Shown here one piece after another: positions 44,407 through 53,682 of a stretch of DNA of 64,000 nucleotides. Every line of letters starts with the position of its first letter. Position 1 is the first letter of the stretch. The notes under the pieces are model-generated. The model saw only the letters and a list, made by a program, of their open reading frames with translations, searched no databases and had not been told where the DNA came from. The stretch is from Enteractinococcus helveticum (GTDB lineage: Bacteria > Actinomycetota > Actinomycetes > Actinomycetales > Micrococcaceae). The stretch lies in contig NZ_LXEY01000019.1 in assembly GCF_001657475.1 (NCBI RefSeq), positions 62,001 through 126,000 on the forward strand, read 5' to 3'. Made by a program: the position numbers and the translations under genes.

Positions 44407-45851
44407 TGTTCGACCACCGCCTCCACGATTTTCTTCAGGTTCGTTGCGGTGAGCTGGCTGCCCACCGAATAGTCTGTGTTGCGGTACACCAGCGTGACCG
44501 CCACCTGTGGATCATCTGCCGGTGCAAACCCGGTGATCCACGAGTTTACTTTGCCCTCGGTGCCGGTCTGTCCCGTCCCAGTCTTGGCCGCAATCGGAAT
44601 GGATGACCGGGCTGGCATGGCGGTACCCGACTGGACAACTTCTTTCATCATGCCGGTCATTTGTTCGGCAATCTCTGGTGTGATCGCTTCGGAATACACT
44701 TCCGGCTGCGGCTCTTCCAACACGTTGAGATCCGGACCGCGCACGGTGTCAACCAGCTGCGGCAACATCACGGTGCCGTTATTAGCGATACCCGCCGCTA
44801 CCATGTTCATTTGCAGCGCGGTGGCTTGGACGTCAAACTGGCCCAGGGAAGACTGCGCCAGGTTGGCCTGTGTCATTTCCTCTTCTGGGAAATTCGATGG
44901 CGCCACGGACAGCGGGATCGTAATGGAGCTGTCGTTGAACCCGAAGCGTTCGGCAACATCTAATAGGGCGTCTTGGCCCAGGTCCATGGCGGCCTGTCCG
45001 AACGGGGTGTTACAGGATTGGGCGAAAATCCAGGTTAAATCGGCCGAACCCCGGCCATCACAGATCCCACCTTCGAAGTTGCGAATCGGAGTGCCAGACT
45101 GTGGCAGTTCCAGCACGTCGGGGAACGAAATGCTGCCCTCGGGGGAGTACTCCCCGGATTCCAGCATCGCGATGGCATCAATGAGCTTGAAGGTCGAGCC
45201 CGGTTCGGTTCGGTCGGCGGTCGGCCGGTTTTCATACGGGGAGACCCCGGATTCGACGATCTGGTCCATGTTTTCGGAAGCCTGCGACGTCGAGTGCACG
45301 GCCAGCAAGTTCGTGTCATAGTTCGGGCGTGAGGCCATGGCCAGGATGCGTCCGGTATCTGGTTCTGAGACCACCACCGACGCCACCATCCCCTCGGGGA
45401 GCGCATCATAGGCCGCTTGTTGGGCATCGGGATCAATGGTGAGCTCGACCGAAGCACCCGGGTTTTCCGCACCGGTCAGGGTTTGGCGGATCCGTTCAAT
45501 AAACAGATCATCAGCGGTACCCGACAGCCAACCATTGAGCCGCTGCTCGAGCCCGGTCTGGCCATAGGCCAGCGAATAGAACCCGGTCAGCCCGGAGTAC
45601 AGTTCAGGGTCGTGATAGACCCGCTGGTAGTCAAAGCTTGAGGAATCGCTGGGCACGGACTCGGCAATCGGCTCGCCACCCACCAGGATCGGACCGCGCG
45701 GGCCACCGAACTGCTTATAGAGTTCGCGTGAGTTGGCTTCGTGACTGCGCAGATCATCGGCGGCGATGACTTGCACGTAGCTTGCTGCACCAATGAGCAC
45801 CAGGAAGGCGACGACGACGCCGTACCAGGCGTATCGAATGGATTCATTCAC
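44403..45851 (-). CDS. pbpA: Class B penicillin-binding protein PbpA
   Basis: Transpeptidase of 482 residues that cross-links peptidoglycan. One N-terminal membrane helix (about 8-28), a dimerisation domain, then the catalytic motifs Ser219-x-x-Lys (STFK), SCN (279-281) and KTGTG near 440. Its start shares one base with the rodA stop and its stop overlaps pknA (GTGA), so translation is coupled. It works with RodA as the septum/elongation wall synthase pair. Confidence 0.95.
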   Translation of the reverse strand: MNESIRYAWYGVVVAFLVLIGAASYVQVIAADDLRSHEANSRELYKQFGGPRGPILVGGEPIAESVPSDSSSFDYQRVYHDPELYSGLTGFYSLAYGQTGLEQRLNGWLSGTADDLFIERIRQTLTGAENPGASVELTIDPDAQQAAYDALPEGMVASVVVSEPDTGRILAMASRPNYDTNLLAVHSTSQASENMDQIVESGVSPYENRPTADRTEPGSTFKLIDAIAMLESGEYSPEGSISFPDVLELPQSGTPIRNFEGGICDGRGSADLTWIFAQSCNTPFGQAAMDLGQDALLDVAERFGFNDSSITIPLSVAPSNFPEEEMTQANLAQSSLGQFDVQATALQMNMVAAGIANNGTVMLPQLVDTVRGPDLNVLEEPQPEVYSEAITPEIAEQMTGMMKEVVQSGTAMPARSSIPIAAKTGTGQTGTEGKVNSWITGFAPADDPQVAVTLVYRNTDYSVGSQLTATNLKKIVEAVVEQ

Positions 45852-47272
45852 TAGCGTTCACCCGCCTCTACTGGTTGTCCCGGAACCGCAGCACCGGAGC
45901 CGACACCGGAGGCATTGACCATGGGGCCGGCCACCATGGGGCGGTTGGCGGTGTGCGAAATTAACAACACTAGTCCGATAATCATCCAGTTTGCTAACAG
46001 AGAGGACCCACCGGCGGCCATGAACGGCGTCGTCAGCCCGGTCAGCGGGATGACGCGTAGAACACCACCGACGACGACGAACATCTGGATGGCCATGGCA
46101 CAACCTAGCCCGGCGGCCAACAGTTTGCCGAAGGCATCGCGAGACGACAGGCCGATGCGCATAATGCGGGTTACGAGCATGAAGAAGATCAGCAGGATCG
46201 CAGCCAGGCCGACCAGGCCGAGTTCTTCGCCAAAGGAAGCGATGATCATATCAGAGTTGGCCGCGAACACCAGATCGGGCCGGCCTTCTCCAAGGCCGGA
46301 ACCAAATAGCCCGCCCGAGGCGAGGCCAAACAGGCCCTGGACCACCTGGTGGGAGCCGTGTTCGGCGTAGATCATGTCCATATCGAAAGCATTGAGCCAG
46401 CCGTCGATACGTGCTTGGACGTGTGGGAACAGGTTGACGGCGATGATGCCACCGGCACCGACGGCCACTAGACCCAGGATGATCCAGGATAGCCGCGAGG
46501 TCGCCAGGTAGATCATGGACATGAACAGTCCAAAGAATAGTACGGCTGAACCGAGGTCGCGCTGGAAGACCAGTACACCCATGGCAACCAGCCAGGCGAC
46601 AACCAACGGTCCGAGGTCTTGGATGCGAGGGAAGGTCAGCGGACCAAGTTTGCGGCCGGCTAGGAGGATCAGATCGCGGTTGGCGCTCAAATATGAGGCA
46701 AAGAAAATGGCCAGGGTCAGTTTGGCGACTTCGCCGGGCTGGAAGGAGCCAATGCCAAGGTTGACCCAGATCCGAGCACCATAGATTTCCACGCCGATAA
46801 AGGGCAGAAACGGCAGGATCAGCAGGATGGCTGAAGCTAGCAGCCACACGTAGGTGAACCGGCGCATGTGGCGGTAGTCGATGATGAACCAGACAATAGC
46901 CATCGAAATGATGACCGACAGTGCCGTCCACAACAGCTGGTTATTAGCTAGATTTGTGCCCGGGGGGACCAGATCGAGCCGGTGAATCATGGCCAGGCCC
47001 AGCCCGTTGAGGGTCAGGGCGAGCGGCAGAATGTATTGGTCGGCAAATGGTGCGCGCAACCGCAGCACAATGTGAAAGGCCATGGCCAGGGCAAACATAA
47101 CGCCCAGCTGCACCCAGTATTGGGTGTCCAGGGTCTGGTCCATGCCCAGCCCGGAAAGCATGTAGGCGCCCGAACCGATCGCCACGGCCATCACCATCAG
47201 TAAGATTTTGGTGATGCGCAGTGGCTTTTTGACCGGCTGGTCGGTCTCGGCGGAGTCGATAGTGTTTGTCAT
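45851..47272 (-). CDS. rodA: SEDS glycosyltransferase RodA/FtsW-type
   Basis: A 473-residue integral membrane protein with about ten helices, the SEDS peptidoglycan polymerase. Conserved blocks include YGARIWVNLGIGSFQPGEVAKL, here a RodA/FtsW hallmark, and the region FQRDLGSAVLFFG. One-base overlap with both pstP and pbpA. It polymerises glycan strands that PbpA cross-links. Confidence 0.94.
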   Translation of the reverse strand: MTNTIDSAETDQPVKKPLRITKILLMVMAVAIGSGAYMLSGLGMDQTLDTQYWVQLGVMFALAMAFHIVLRLRAPFADQYILPLALTLNGLGLAMIHRLDLVPPGTNLANNQLLWTALSVIISMAIVWFIIDYRHMRRFTYVWLLASAILLILPFLPFIGVEIYGARIWVNLGIGSFQPGEVAKLTLAIFFASYLSANRDLILLAGRKLGPLTFPRIQDLGPLVVAWLVAMGVLVFQRDLGSAVLFFGLFMSMIYLATSRLSWIILGLVAVGAGGIIAVNLFPHVQARIDGWLNAFDMDMIYAEHGSHQVVQGLFGLASGGLFGSGLGEGRPDLVFAANSDMIIASFGEELGLVGLAAILLIFFMLVTRIMRIGLSSRDAFGKLLAAGLGCAMAIQMFVVVGGVLRVIPLTGLTTPFMAAGGSSLLANWMIIGLVLLISHTANRPMVAGPMVNASGVGSGAAVPGQPVEAGER

Positions 47273-48723
47273 TAGGGGTTGCCTCCTGTTGCGCCGGCGG
47301 TGGCTCCGGCTATTGAGGCGGATGCGGTGACGCCGTTGGCGGCCAAGGGGATGGAATCATCGGGCGGATCGGATGGTGAGACCGGCGGGGCCTCGGGGAT
47401 CAGCGCGGCTTCCAAATCTACCAAGATTTCGCGGGCATGGTTCAGGTCCTGGGCCGGTAATCCGGCCTCAATACGCTGACGGCTGTATCCGGGTAAACGC
47501 GACAGTGGGATCTCAGTTGATTCTTCAACCGAAGACAGTTCAAGCGGGCCAATTGACTGCGGTACGCCCTGGAAAATTGCGACGTGGTCATCCGTGGTTC
47601 CGACATAATATTGTCCGCGAATCCACAGGAAGCCCACAGCTAAGGACGTCGCAAACAGGATTAAAAACACCCCGAACATGGTCAGCAGTGGCCAGGAGCG
47701 ACGTTCGGATGGCACCGCATCCTCGTCGAGCTCCGCGGCCCCCTGCGCCTGCGGGGCGGCGGTGGCTTCGGAGGCACCGTGCAGCAGGGCTGCGGCACGC
47801 TTCTGGGAAGACGACCGGGTGACGATGGGGATCTGGTCGGTATCCGTGGCAAGTTCTGCAGCACCGACCAGCAGGTGTGGACGCGATCCCAGATCGGCGC
47901 GCAGTAGTGCGGCCGAGACTGTTTCGCCGTTGGTGGCATTAGAGACTTGTAGTGCCGATTCGGTGAGCTCATCGTTCTTGGGATTGTCATCGACGGTGAC
48001 TTCGGCTTCGGCGGTTTCAAAGACCACGATCGTGACGTTATCCGGTGCACCCCGGGCCAGGGTTTCATCCACCAGATCGCGGCAAATTTCATCAAGTGCT
48101 TTATCCGCGCGCAACAGCCGCTCAATGGTCGCATCATCGACGACGGCGTTGAGCCCGTCGGAGCACAGCATCCAGCGTTCACCGGGCTGGGTTTCAAAAG
48201 ACGTGACATCCAGTTCTGGGGAGGCATCGACGTCACCCAGTACGCGCATCAGCACGTTTTTGTGTGGGTGGGATTCGGCGTCCTCGGGGTTTAGTCGGCC
48301 TTCATCGATCAGGCGCTGCACGAAGGTGTGATCGGCCGAGAGCTGTTCGAAGACATTGTTTTTGATGCGATAAGCGCGCGAGTCGCCGATGTGCGCCATG
48401 TGCAAAACGTTATTGTCCACCAACACGGCGGTACAGGTGGTGCCCATGCCCGCAAGTTTGGGGTTGTCGTGCACCAGGTCGTTGAGAATCAGGTTGGCCG
48501 ACTGAATTTCATCGGCCAGCATGGTGCCCGGGTCGGGGTGATCATTGCGATCCAACGGAGCTAGATCAAGCACCACGGAAGCTGAAGCAACATCGCCGCC
48601 AACGTGTCCACCCATGCCATCGGCCACCACTGCTAAGTAGCGGCCCACATAGGCGGAGTCGTCGTTTTTTGACCGTACTCGTCCAACGTCCGAGCGGGCA
48701 GCGAAGTTCAGCTGAAGGGCCAT
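47272..48723 (-). CDS. pstP: PP2C-type protein phosphatase PstP
   Basis: A 483-residue Ser/Thr phosphatase. The N-terminal PP2C domain has RSKNDDSAYV, DGMGGHVGGD, HIGDSRAYR and SDGLNAVVDD, with the metal-binding Asp residues in place. One membrane helix follows (about 325-345), then an extracellular C-terminal domain. It reverses PknA/PknB phosphorylation, as in other actinobacteria. Gene order matches the conserved operon. Confidence 0.95.
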   Translation of the reverse strand: MALQLNFAARSDVGRVRSKNDDSAYVGRYLAVVADGMGGHVGGDVASASVVLDLAPLDRNDHPDPGTMLADEIQSANLILNDLVHDNPKLAGMGTTCTAVLVDNNVLHMAHIGDSRAYRIKNNVFEQLSADHTFVQRLIDEGRLNPEDAESHPHKNVLMRVLGDVDASPELDVTSFETQPGERWMLCSDGLNAVVDDATIERLLRADKALDEICRDLVDETLARGAPDNVTIVVFETAEAEVTVDDNPKNDELTESALQVSNATNGETVSAALLRADLGSRPHLLVGAAELATDTDQIPIVTRSSSQKRAAALLHGASEATAAPQAQGAAELDEDAVPSERRSWPLLTMFGVFLILFATSLAVGFLWIRGQYYVGTTDDHVAIFQGVPQSIGPLELSSVEESTEIPLSRLPGYSRQRIEAGLPAQDLNHAREILVDLEAALIPEAPPVSPSDPPDDSIPLAANGVTASASIAGATAGATGGNP

Positions 48724-48725
48724 CG

Positions 48726-49208
48726 TTATGCCTTCAGCTCCATCACGGTTTTACCAATGCGCACCGGGGTGCCCGGGTCAATGGCCATGGTGCGGGTCAA
48801 TTGATTACCCTGCACAAAGGTTCCGTTGGTGGAGCCGAGGTCTTCCAAAAACCAGCGACTACCTTGAGGGAAAAGTCTGGCGTGCCGACCCGAAGCATAA
48901 TCATCTTCTAATACAAGTCCGGCGTCCTGGGCCCGGCCAATCAACAGTGGTTGGCCACCCAGTTGAATGGTGCGTCCGGCTAACGGCCCTTCGGTTACCA
49001 CGAGTTTGGTAGCTAATGCCCGCGTTGGTGGTAGGGGTGTATCAGTATTGGACGAAGAGACTGGTTCGTCTTTTTTCTTCCGTCGGGTCAGGCGTGCAGG
49101 TCGGGCAATCTGTAGGGAACGACCCTGGGATGTAACCACAGAGAATACAAAAATCCACAGTAGGGCAAGCAGCCCAAATCGCAGCGCAGTAATCGCCAAT
49201 TCGCTCAC
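48726..49208 (-). CDS. fhaB: FHA-domain protein FhaB
   Basis: A 160-residue protein: one N-terminal membrane helix (LRFGLLALLWIFVFSVVTS), a charged linker and a C-terminal FHA domain with ASGRHARLFPQGSRWFLEDLGSTNGT as the phospho-threonine-binding core. Start GTG 49208. FhaB (FipA partner in mycobacteria) links kinase signalling to the division machinery. Confidence 0.93.
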   Translation of the reverse strand: MSELAITALRFGLLALLWIFVFSVVTSQGRSLQIARPARLTRRKKKDEPVSSSNTDTPLPPTRALATKLVVTEGPLAGRTIQLGGQPLLIGRAQDAGLVLEDDYASGRHARLFPQGSRWFLEDLGSTNGTFVQGNQLTRTMAIDPGTPVRIGKTVMELKA

Positions 49209-49211
49209 GGG

Positions 49212-50006
49212 CTACCTCCGGGGCTGGGTTGTTGTATCGGGGGCGAGTCGGAAAATGATGGTTGTCCGACCGGCGGTAATAATATCACCGTGGTGCAAAT
49301 CTACCGAGTTTCCCGCTTTCTGCCCGTTGACATAAAACCCATTGGTTGACCCCAGATCCACGGCAGACACACGGTCTCCGGCAACCCGTATTTCCAGGTG
49401 TCGACGCGACATTCCAGGATCGCCCACCGTGATGTCGACGTCCGAGGATCGTCCAATTACCGCAGATGCCGAGTTAATCGCATAGCGTGTGCCTTCAATT
49501 TCCACGACGGGCCGCCAACTGGTGCGATCCACCTGCATGCCTGGGTCTGTCATTTCAGTCGGTGGCTGTACTGCTGCCGAGGTGACCTGTTTATTCGGCG
49601 TATAGGTAATGGGCTGGCCCGGATCAAGGTCCTCAGCCGCCTCGGAACTCGAGGTGATTTCCATATCCCCGCGCTCGACATCTTCATCGGCCACAAAGGT
49701 CACACGTACTGGCCCAGAAAGGGAATAGCCCTGCACAGATGCATGTCGGATGGCCTCATCACAGAGTTCTTCGGCCAAAGCACGGCCCCATTGTTGAACC
49801 TGTGGGAAATCTTCTTCAGAAAACGCGATGGTGTACACGTTGGGCACAAGCGTGCGTTCTTGAGAAATGGTGACGGCGCGATGATCCATTTCAGTGCGCA
49901 TCGCATTGGTTACTTCGACCGGCTTGATGCGTTTGGAGCCGCCCGCCGAGAAGATTTTCCGCACGCTGCGTTCCAGAAGGTTCTCTAGACCATCCAAGAT
50001 GCCCAC
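49212..50006 (-). CDS. fhaA: FHA-domain protein FhaA
   Basis: A 264-residue protein with an N-terminal DUF3662 domain (1-115; VPNVYTIAFSEEDF) and a C-terminal FHA domain (about 165-255) with the core MSRRHLEIR and DLGSTNGFYVNG. Start GTG 50006 has GGAAGGAG upstream. It is the first gene of the fhaA-fhaB-pstP-rodA-pbpA-pknA-pknB operon and binds phosphorylated wall-synthesis regulators. Confidence 0.95.
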   Translation of the reverse strand: MGILDGLENLLERSVRKIFSAGGSKRIKPVEVTNAMRTEMDHRAVTISQERTLVPNVYTIAFSEEDFPQVQQWGRALAEELCDEAIRHASVQGYSLSGPVRVTFVADEDVERGDMEITSSSEAAEDLDPGQPITYTPNKQVTSAAVQPPTEMTDPGMQVDRTSWRPVVEIEGTRYAINSASAVIGRSSDVDITVGDPGMSRRHLEIRVAGDRVSAVDLGSTNGFYVNGQKAGNSVDLHHGDIITAGRTTIIFRLAPDTTTQPRR

Positions 50007-50242
50007 TCGGCACTCCTTCCAACGTGTTCATTTCAAGCCCGGCGGTAAATATCCCACAGTAGTTTGACGCCGAGTATTTGTCACATGCAGTTACATTTTC
50101 TCATATCACACTGCTCAATACACGAAGCGCTTAGTCAGCCCGGAAATATGAGGGTAAGGAAAATGTCGATTGGCGTTAGAGGGCTAATTGTGTTTATACT
50201 ATAGATCGTGCTTACAGCCGATGCTGTAAAAACATGTCACTC

Positions 50243-50326
<84 letters not shown>

Positions 50327-50335
50327 CCGAGTAGA

Positions 50336-50386
50336 AACAGCCTCTGAACGGAAGAAATTCTGGTCAGAGGCTGTTTTATTTTATTG
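50336..50386. terminator. Terminator between tRNA-Leu and Fic gene
   Basis: AACAGCCTCTGA (50336-50347) pairs with TCAGAGGCTGTT (50364-50375), followed by a T-rich run on the plus strand. It stops tRNA transcription and overlaps the 3-prime end of the convergent gene. Confidence 0.75.
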
Positions 50387-51340
50387 GTCCAGCATATTCA
50401 TGACGAGCGTGATCATCAATTTCTTTTCTTCAGGCTTGCTGATGGACAGTAATAGCGTCAGAGCGGCGAGTGCGCTATTTGATATGCGTAGCTGCCCCTG
50501 CGATCCACGTAGTAGCTCATTTTTGTTGAGGAAAGTCACGAAGAGGGCCGCAGCTGATCGTTTATTGCCATCTGCCATCGGATGATCCTTAATCACCAAA
50601 TACAGCAGATTTGCTGCCTTTTCCTCGGCGCTCGGATAAAGGTCTTGACCAGCAAAGGTTTGATAGATGGTACTCACGATGCCTGCAAGAGCATCTCCGC
50701 GTTCTCTGCCGAAAAGAGTGTTCTCAGGAAATTGAGTAGCGAGCTCGTCGATAATCGAGCGAGCTTCCTCATACGTAAGTTGCCACCTGGGGGCGGTACC
50801 TTCGGGTGGAAGGAGAGTCTGTTCATCGTAACGTTGAAGCAGTCGTAACCCCGGCAAATAGTGCGAAAGTACTTCGGCAACGCCATTGAGGACATCATCC
50901 TCAGAACGCTGGAGGATCTCGACGACCGACCCCAGCTGCTCAAGGCGTCTGTGATTAATGGCGACACCTTGAACCAAGTATTCTTTGATCCGTTTAGTGG
51001 CCCAAATGCGGAACTTCGTGGCGGTAGCAGATCTAACCCGGTAACCAACCGAAATGATCATGTCCAGGTTGTAGTGCGGGATCGAACGCCGGACCGTTCG
51101 GGACCCTTCCTGGCGAACCTGTAAGAAATCCTGACAGGTTGCTACCTCTTGCAATTCCCCTTCTCTGTATACGTTTCGGATGTGCTGAACGATATTTTCA
51201 CGCGTGGTGCTAAAGAGTCCGGCGAGTTGCTGTTGGGTCAGCCATACAGTTTCGCCTTGCAACCGAACATCGACTTGTGCCAGGCCGTCTTCCGAGGTGT
51301 AGAACAGTATCTCACTGTCTGAAGTACCTGTTGTTGTCAT
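50381..51340 (-). CDS. RhuM/Fic-domain protein
   Basis: A 319-residue protein with an N-terminal RhuM-like domain (WLTQQQLAGLFSTTRENIVQ) and a C-terminal Fic/Doc domain. The Fic core HPMADGNKRSAAALF, near residue 250, is intact: His, acidic Asp, Gly-Asn and Arg. Fic enzymes attach nucleotides or phosphate to target proteins; RhuM-Fic fusions are often mobile or linked to defence and toxin-antitoxin loci. It lies directly after tRNA-Leu and has no adjacent antitoxin. Confidence 0.85.
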   Translation of the reverse strand: MTTTGTSDSEILFYTSEDGLAQVDVRLQGETVWLTQQQLAGLFSTTRENIVQHIRNVYREGELQEVATCQDFLQVRQEGSRTVRRSIPHYNLDMIISVGYRVRSATATKFRIWATKRIKEYLVQGVAINHRRLEQLGSVVEILQRSEDDVLNGVAEVLSHYLPGLRLLQRYDEQTLLPPEGTAPRWQLTYEEARSIIDELATQFPENTLFGRERGDALAGIVSTIYQTFAGQDLYPSAEEKAANLLYLVIKDHPMADGNKRSAAALFVTFLNKNELLRGSQGQLRISNSALAALTLLLSISKPEEKKLMITLVMNMLDQ

Positions 51341-51457
51341 CGTTGTGCTCGCTTTCTCGCGCTTGTTGGCCCAGTCTAACGACGGGTACCTCGGCCGAGA
51401 TCACAGCCAGGTGCGAATGTGGATTACTTCATGAATCACGACGGACGAAGGCTGCCA

Positions 51458-52192
51458 TTACGGTGTTTTACGGCGCAGGGTCAGGGACGCAAGTATTAGC
51501 GCAGCAAGTGCAAATGCGGCGACGATCGACAACGGTACGAAAAGATCAGCGCCTGCATCACCTGAGGTGACCGCATTAATCGCATCGATCGCATGACTTA
51601 GCGGTAGCCAGTCCGAAATGGCTTCGAGCACATCTGGCATATCCTCACGTGGCATGAATAGGCCACCCAGAATGATCTGCGGGAAAACCAATAGTGGCAT
51701 AAATTGCACGGCCTGGAACTCGGTGCGGGCAAAGGCACTGGCTAATAGACCAAGGGCTGTGCCCAAAATGGCATCAACGACGGCGACGAGGCCAAGCTGC
51801 CAGACCGGGCCCTCAACGGAGAGCCCGCACACGACCACCGCGAACGTCACGGTAATGACGGCTTGCAGTGTGGCCATGAGTCCGAAGGCCAAACCGTAGC
51901 CGATGATGAAGTCTGGTTTGTTCATCGTCGTCGTCATTAATCGTTCGAGTGTGCCCGAGCGACGTTCCCGAAGTGTGGTGATTGAGGTGATGACAAACAT
52001 CAAAATAAATGGGAACAGTGCCAGTAGTGGGCCGCCGTAGAGATCAAAGACTCCGGGTTGGGCGTCAAAGAGCCAGGCGAAGAGTCCGACCAGCAGGCTG
52101 GGTGCAACCAGCAGTAACACGATGGAACGTGGATCGTGGCTGAGCTGTTTGAGCACGCGCGCGGTGGTTGCCAGGGTGCGATTCGGACTCAT
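51458..52192 (-). CDS. ABC-2 type transporter permease
   Basis: A 244-residue membrane subunit with about six helices, ABC-2 type. Conserved features include ALFPFILMFVITSITTLRERRSG and the region FPQIILGGLFMPR. Start overlaps the ATPase stop as ATGA. It pairs with the adjacent ATPase as an exporter; the substrate is unknown. Confidence 0.9.
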   Translation of the reverse strand: MSPNRTLATTARVLKQLSHDPRSIVLLLVAPSLLVGLFAWLFDAQPGVFDLYGGPLLALFPFILMFVITSITTLRERRSGTLERLMTTTMNKPDFIIGYGLAFGLMATLQAVITVTFAVVVCGLSVEGPVWQLGLVAVVDAILGTALGLLASAFARTEFQAVQFMPLLVFPQIILGGLFMPREDMPDVLEAISDWLPLSHAIDAINAVTSGDAGADLFVPLSIVAAFALAALILASLTLRRKTP

Positions 52193-52986
52193 GACGGCTC
52201 CTGCTGCGCGGCGTGTTTGCCATGAGGCTGATCTGATGGGCCCTCGGAACGCGTGATGAGTGCAAGAAATGCGGCATCGGGATTGTCTGTGCCGGTGTCT
52301 TCCAACAGACCGGTGGGGGTGGTGTCGGCGATGATTGATCCGTTGCGCAGCAGCAGCAGACGGTCACAGCGCGATGCTTCATCCATGACGTGGCTGGTGA
52401 CCAAGACGGTGATGCCGCTCTCGGCGAGGCTACGAAACAACATCCAGAGTTCTTGACGCAGTGTTGGGTCGAGCCCGACAGTGGGTTCATCAAGCACGAT
52501 GAGCTCGGGTTCGCCGAGTAGGGTCACCGCAAGGGAGACTCGACTGCGCTGTCCGCCGCTGAGATGCACCACTAAACTGCGCATATGCGAACTCAGCCCG
52601 ACCTCTTGTGCCACCCGCTCGGTTTCCTCACGGTCGGCACCGACAATCCGGGCGAAGTATTCGAGATTCTGTCGCACCGTGAGATCGTCATACACGGATG
52701 CGGCCTGGGTGTCGTAGGAGACTAGACGTCGCAGTGCACGAGTGCCCGCCGGTTGTCCGAGAACCTCGACGGTGCCGCCTTGAATCTTTTGCACCCCGAC
52801 GACGGCGCGCATCAACGTGGTTTTGCCGCAGCCAGAGGGCCCGAGTAATCCGGTGATCTGGCCACGAGGGATTTCTAGATTCAGGCCGTCGAAAACCACC
52901 GTGCGACCGCGTTTGATTCGAAGGTTGCGGATCGTGACCGCAGATGATGCATGAACCGACGAAGAGTCGGCCAACTTTGGTGGCAT
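52189..52986 (-). CDS. ABC transporter ATP-binding protein
   Basis: A 265-residue ATPase from ATG 52986. Walker A is GPSGCGKT, signature LSGGQRSRVSLA, Walker B LIVLDEPTVGLDP, and switch His in VTSHVMDEASRCD. No clear ribosome site precedes the ATG; a GTG at 53043 gives a longer but less typical N-terminus. It forms an exporter with the next gene; pairings like this often export drugs. Confidence 0.9.
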   Translation of the reverse strand: MPPKLADSSSVHASSAVTIRNLRIKRGRTVVFDGLNLEIPRGQITGLLGPSGCGKTTLMRAVVGVQKIQGGTVEVLGQPAGTRALRRLVSYDTQAASVYDDLTVRQNLEYFARIVGADREETERVAQEVGLSSHMRSLVVHLSGGQRSRVSLAVTLLGEPELIVLDEPTVGLDPTLRQELWMLFRSLAESGITVLVTSHVMDEASRCDRLLLLRNGSIIADTTPTGLLEDTGTDNPDAAFLALITRSEGPSDQPHGKHAAQQEPS

Positions 52987-53168
52987 AGGATAATCATTCC
53001 ACGCCCAACTCACATGCTCAATACCTTCAAATTTCGTGCGCACGATGCAATGAAAGTCGTTGTATGTCCCACGCTACGAAAAAAAGACGTTATGGCAATA
53101 CTCGTCGTGGAGACATCTCAGGTCGAATCATGACAGAGCGTAGGGCGCACAATCCAGGCAAACGAAAC

Positions 53169-53196
53169 TATAATGTGTACACAGAGAGTACATATT
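53169..53196 (+). promoter_or_regulatory. Antitoxin promoter with palindromic operator
   Basis: A perfect -10 TATAAT (53169-53174), overlapped by the palindrome TGTGTACACA and followed by a second TACATA half about 7 bases later. Phd/YefM-type antitoxins repress their own promoters through TGTACA-like half sites, so this is a likely autoregulatory operator. Confidence 0.6.
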
Positions 53197-53215
53197 TAAG
53201 CAGGACGGGGTGGTC

Positions 53216-53488
53216 ATGACCAAGAATGTTGGAGTGCGTGAGTTTCGTCAGGATCTTGCTGATTACATAGACGGAGACGAGCCTGTGACGGTTACCCGAC
53301 ATGGTCATCCAGTGGGTGTGTTCATTCCAACTCGTGGTGACCGAGCGGAAATTATTACAGCCTATGAAACGGCGACTAAGAGGCTGCATAAACTTATGGC
53401 TGAGTCTGGAGTCGGTGAAGACGAGATAATCGAAGAGTTCGACGCCGTTCGGAAAGGCAACGTCAGGTCGCAGCCAGAGGCGTCCTAA
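53216..53488 (+). CDS. Phd/YefM-type antitoxin
   Basis: A 90-residue antitoxin from ATG 53216 (GTG 53210 is also in frame). The N-terminal Phd fold is VGVREFRQDLADYIDGDEPV with TRHGHPVGVFIPT following, which binds DNA; the acidic C-terminus would bind the toxin. No complete toxin gene follows; only a PIN-domain stub is present. It is therefore an orphan antitoxin. Confidence 0.88.
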   Translation: MTKNVGVREFRQDLADYIDGDEPVTVTRHGHPVGVFIPTRGDRAEIITAYETATKRLHKLMAESGVGEDEIIEEFDAVRKGNVRSQPEAS

Positions 53489-53493
53489 GCCTG

Positions 53494-53610
53494 ATGATGG
53501 CTTCACGAATTTTCCTCGAGTGCCCGATCTGGACTGTTGATCAGGATTTCTTCGGCGTCGGCATAGCAACGTGGACGAGTCGGACTGTCGAACTCTATTT
53601 TCGTAGTTGA
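53494..53610 (+). pseudogene. PIN-domain toxin remnant (VapC-like)
   Basis: Thirty-eight codons ending in CPIWTVDQDFFGVGIATWTS and VELYFRS, matching the C-terminal end of PIN-domain toxins paired with Phd/YefM antitoxins. The first about 100 residues, including the catalytic Asp cluster, are absent, so the toxin is inactive. It begins 6 bases after the antitoxin stop, in the correct place for a toxin gene. Confidence 0.7.
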
Positions 53611-53682
53611 AATTTTGCAGCACAGGGATCCGTGGTTCGTTAAGTCCAGTTGCTGCGGATGAGTCGTTGAAACTGCTCTGAG

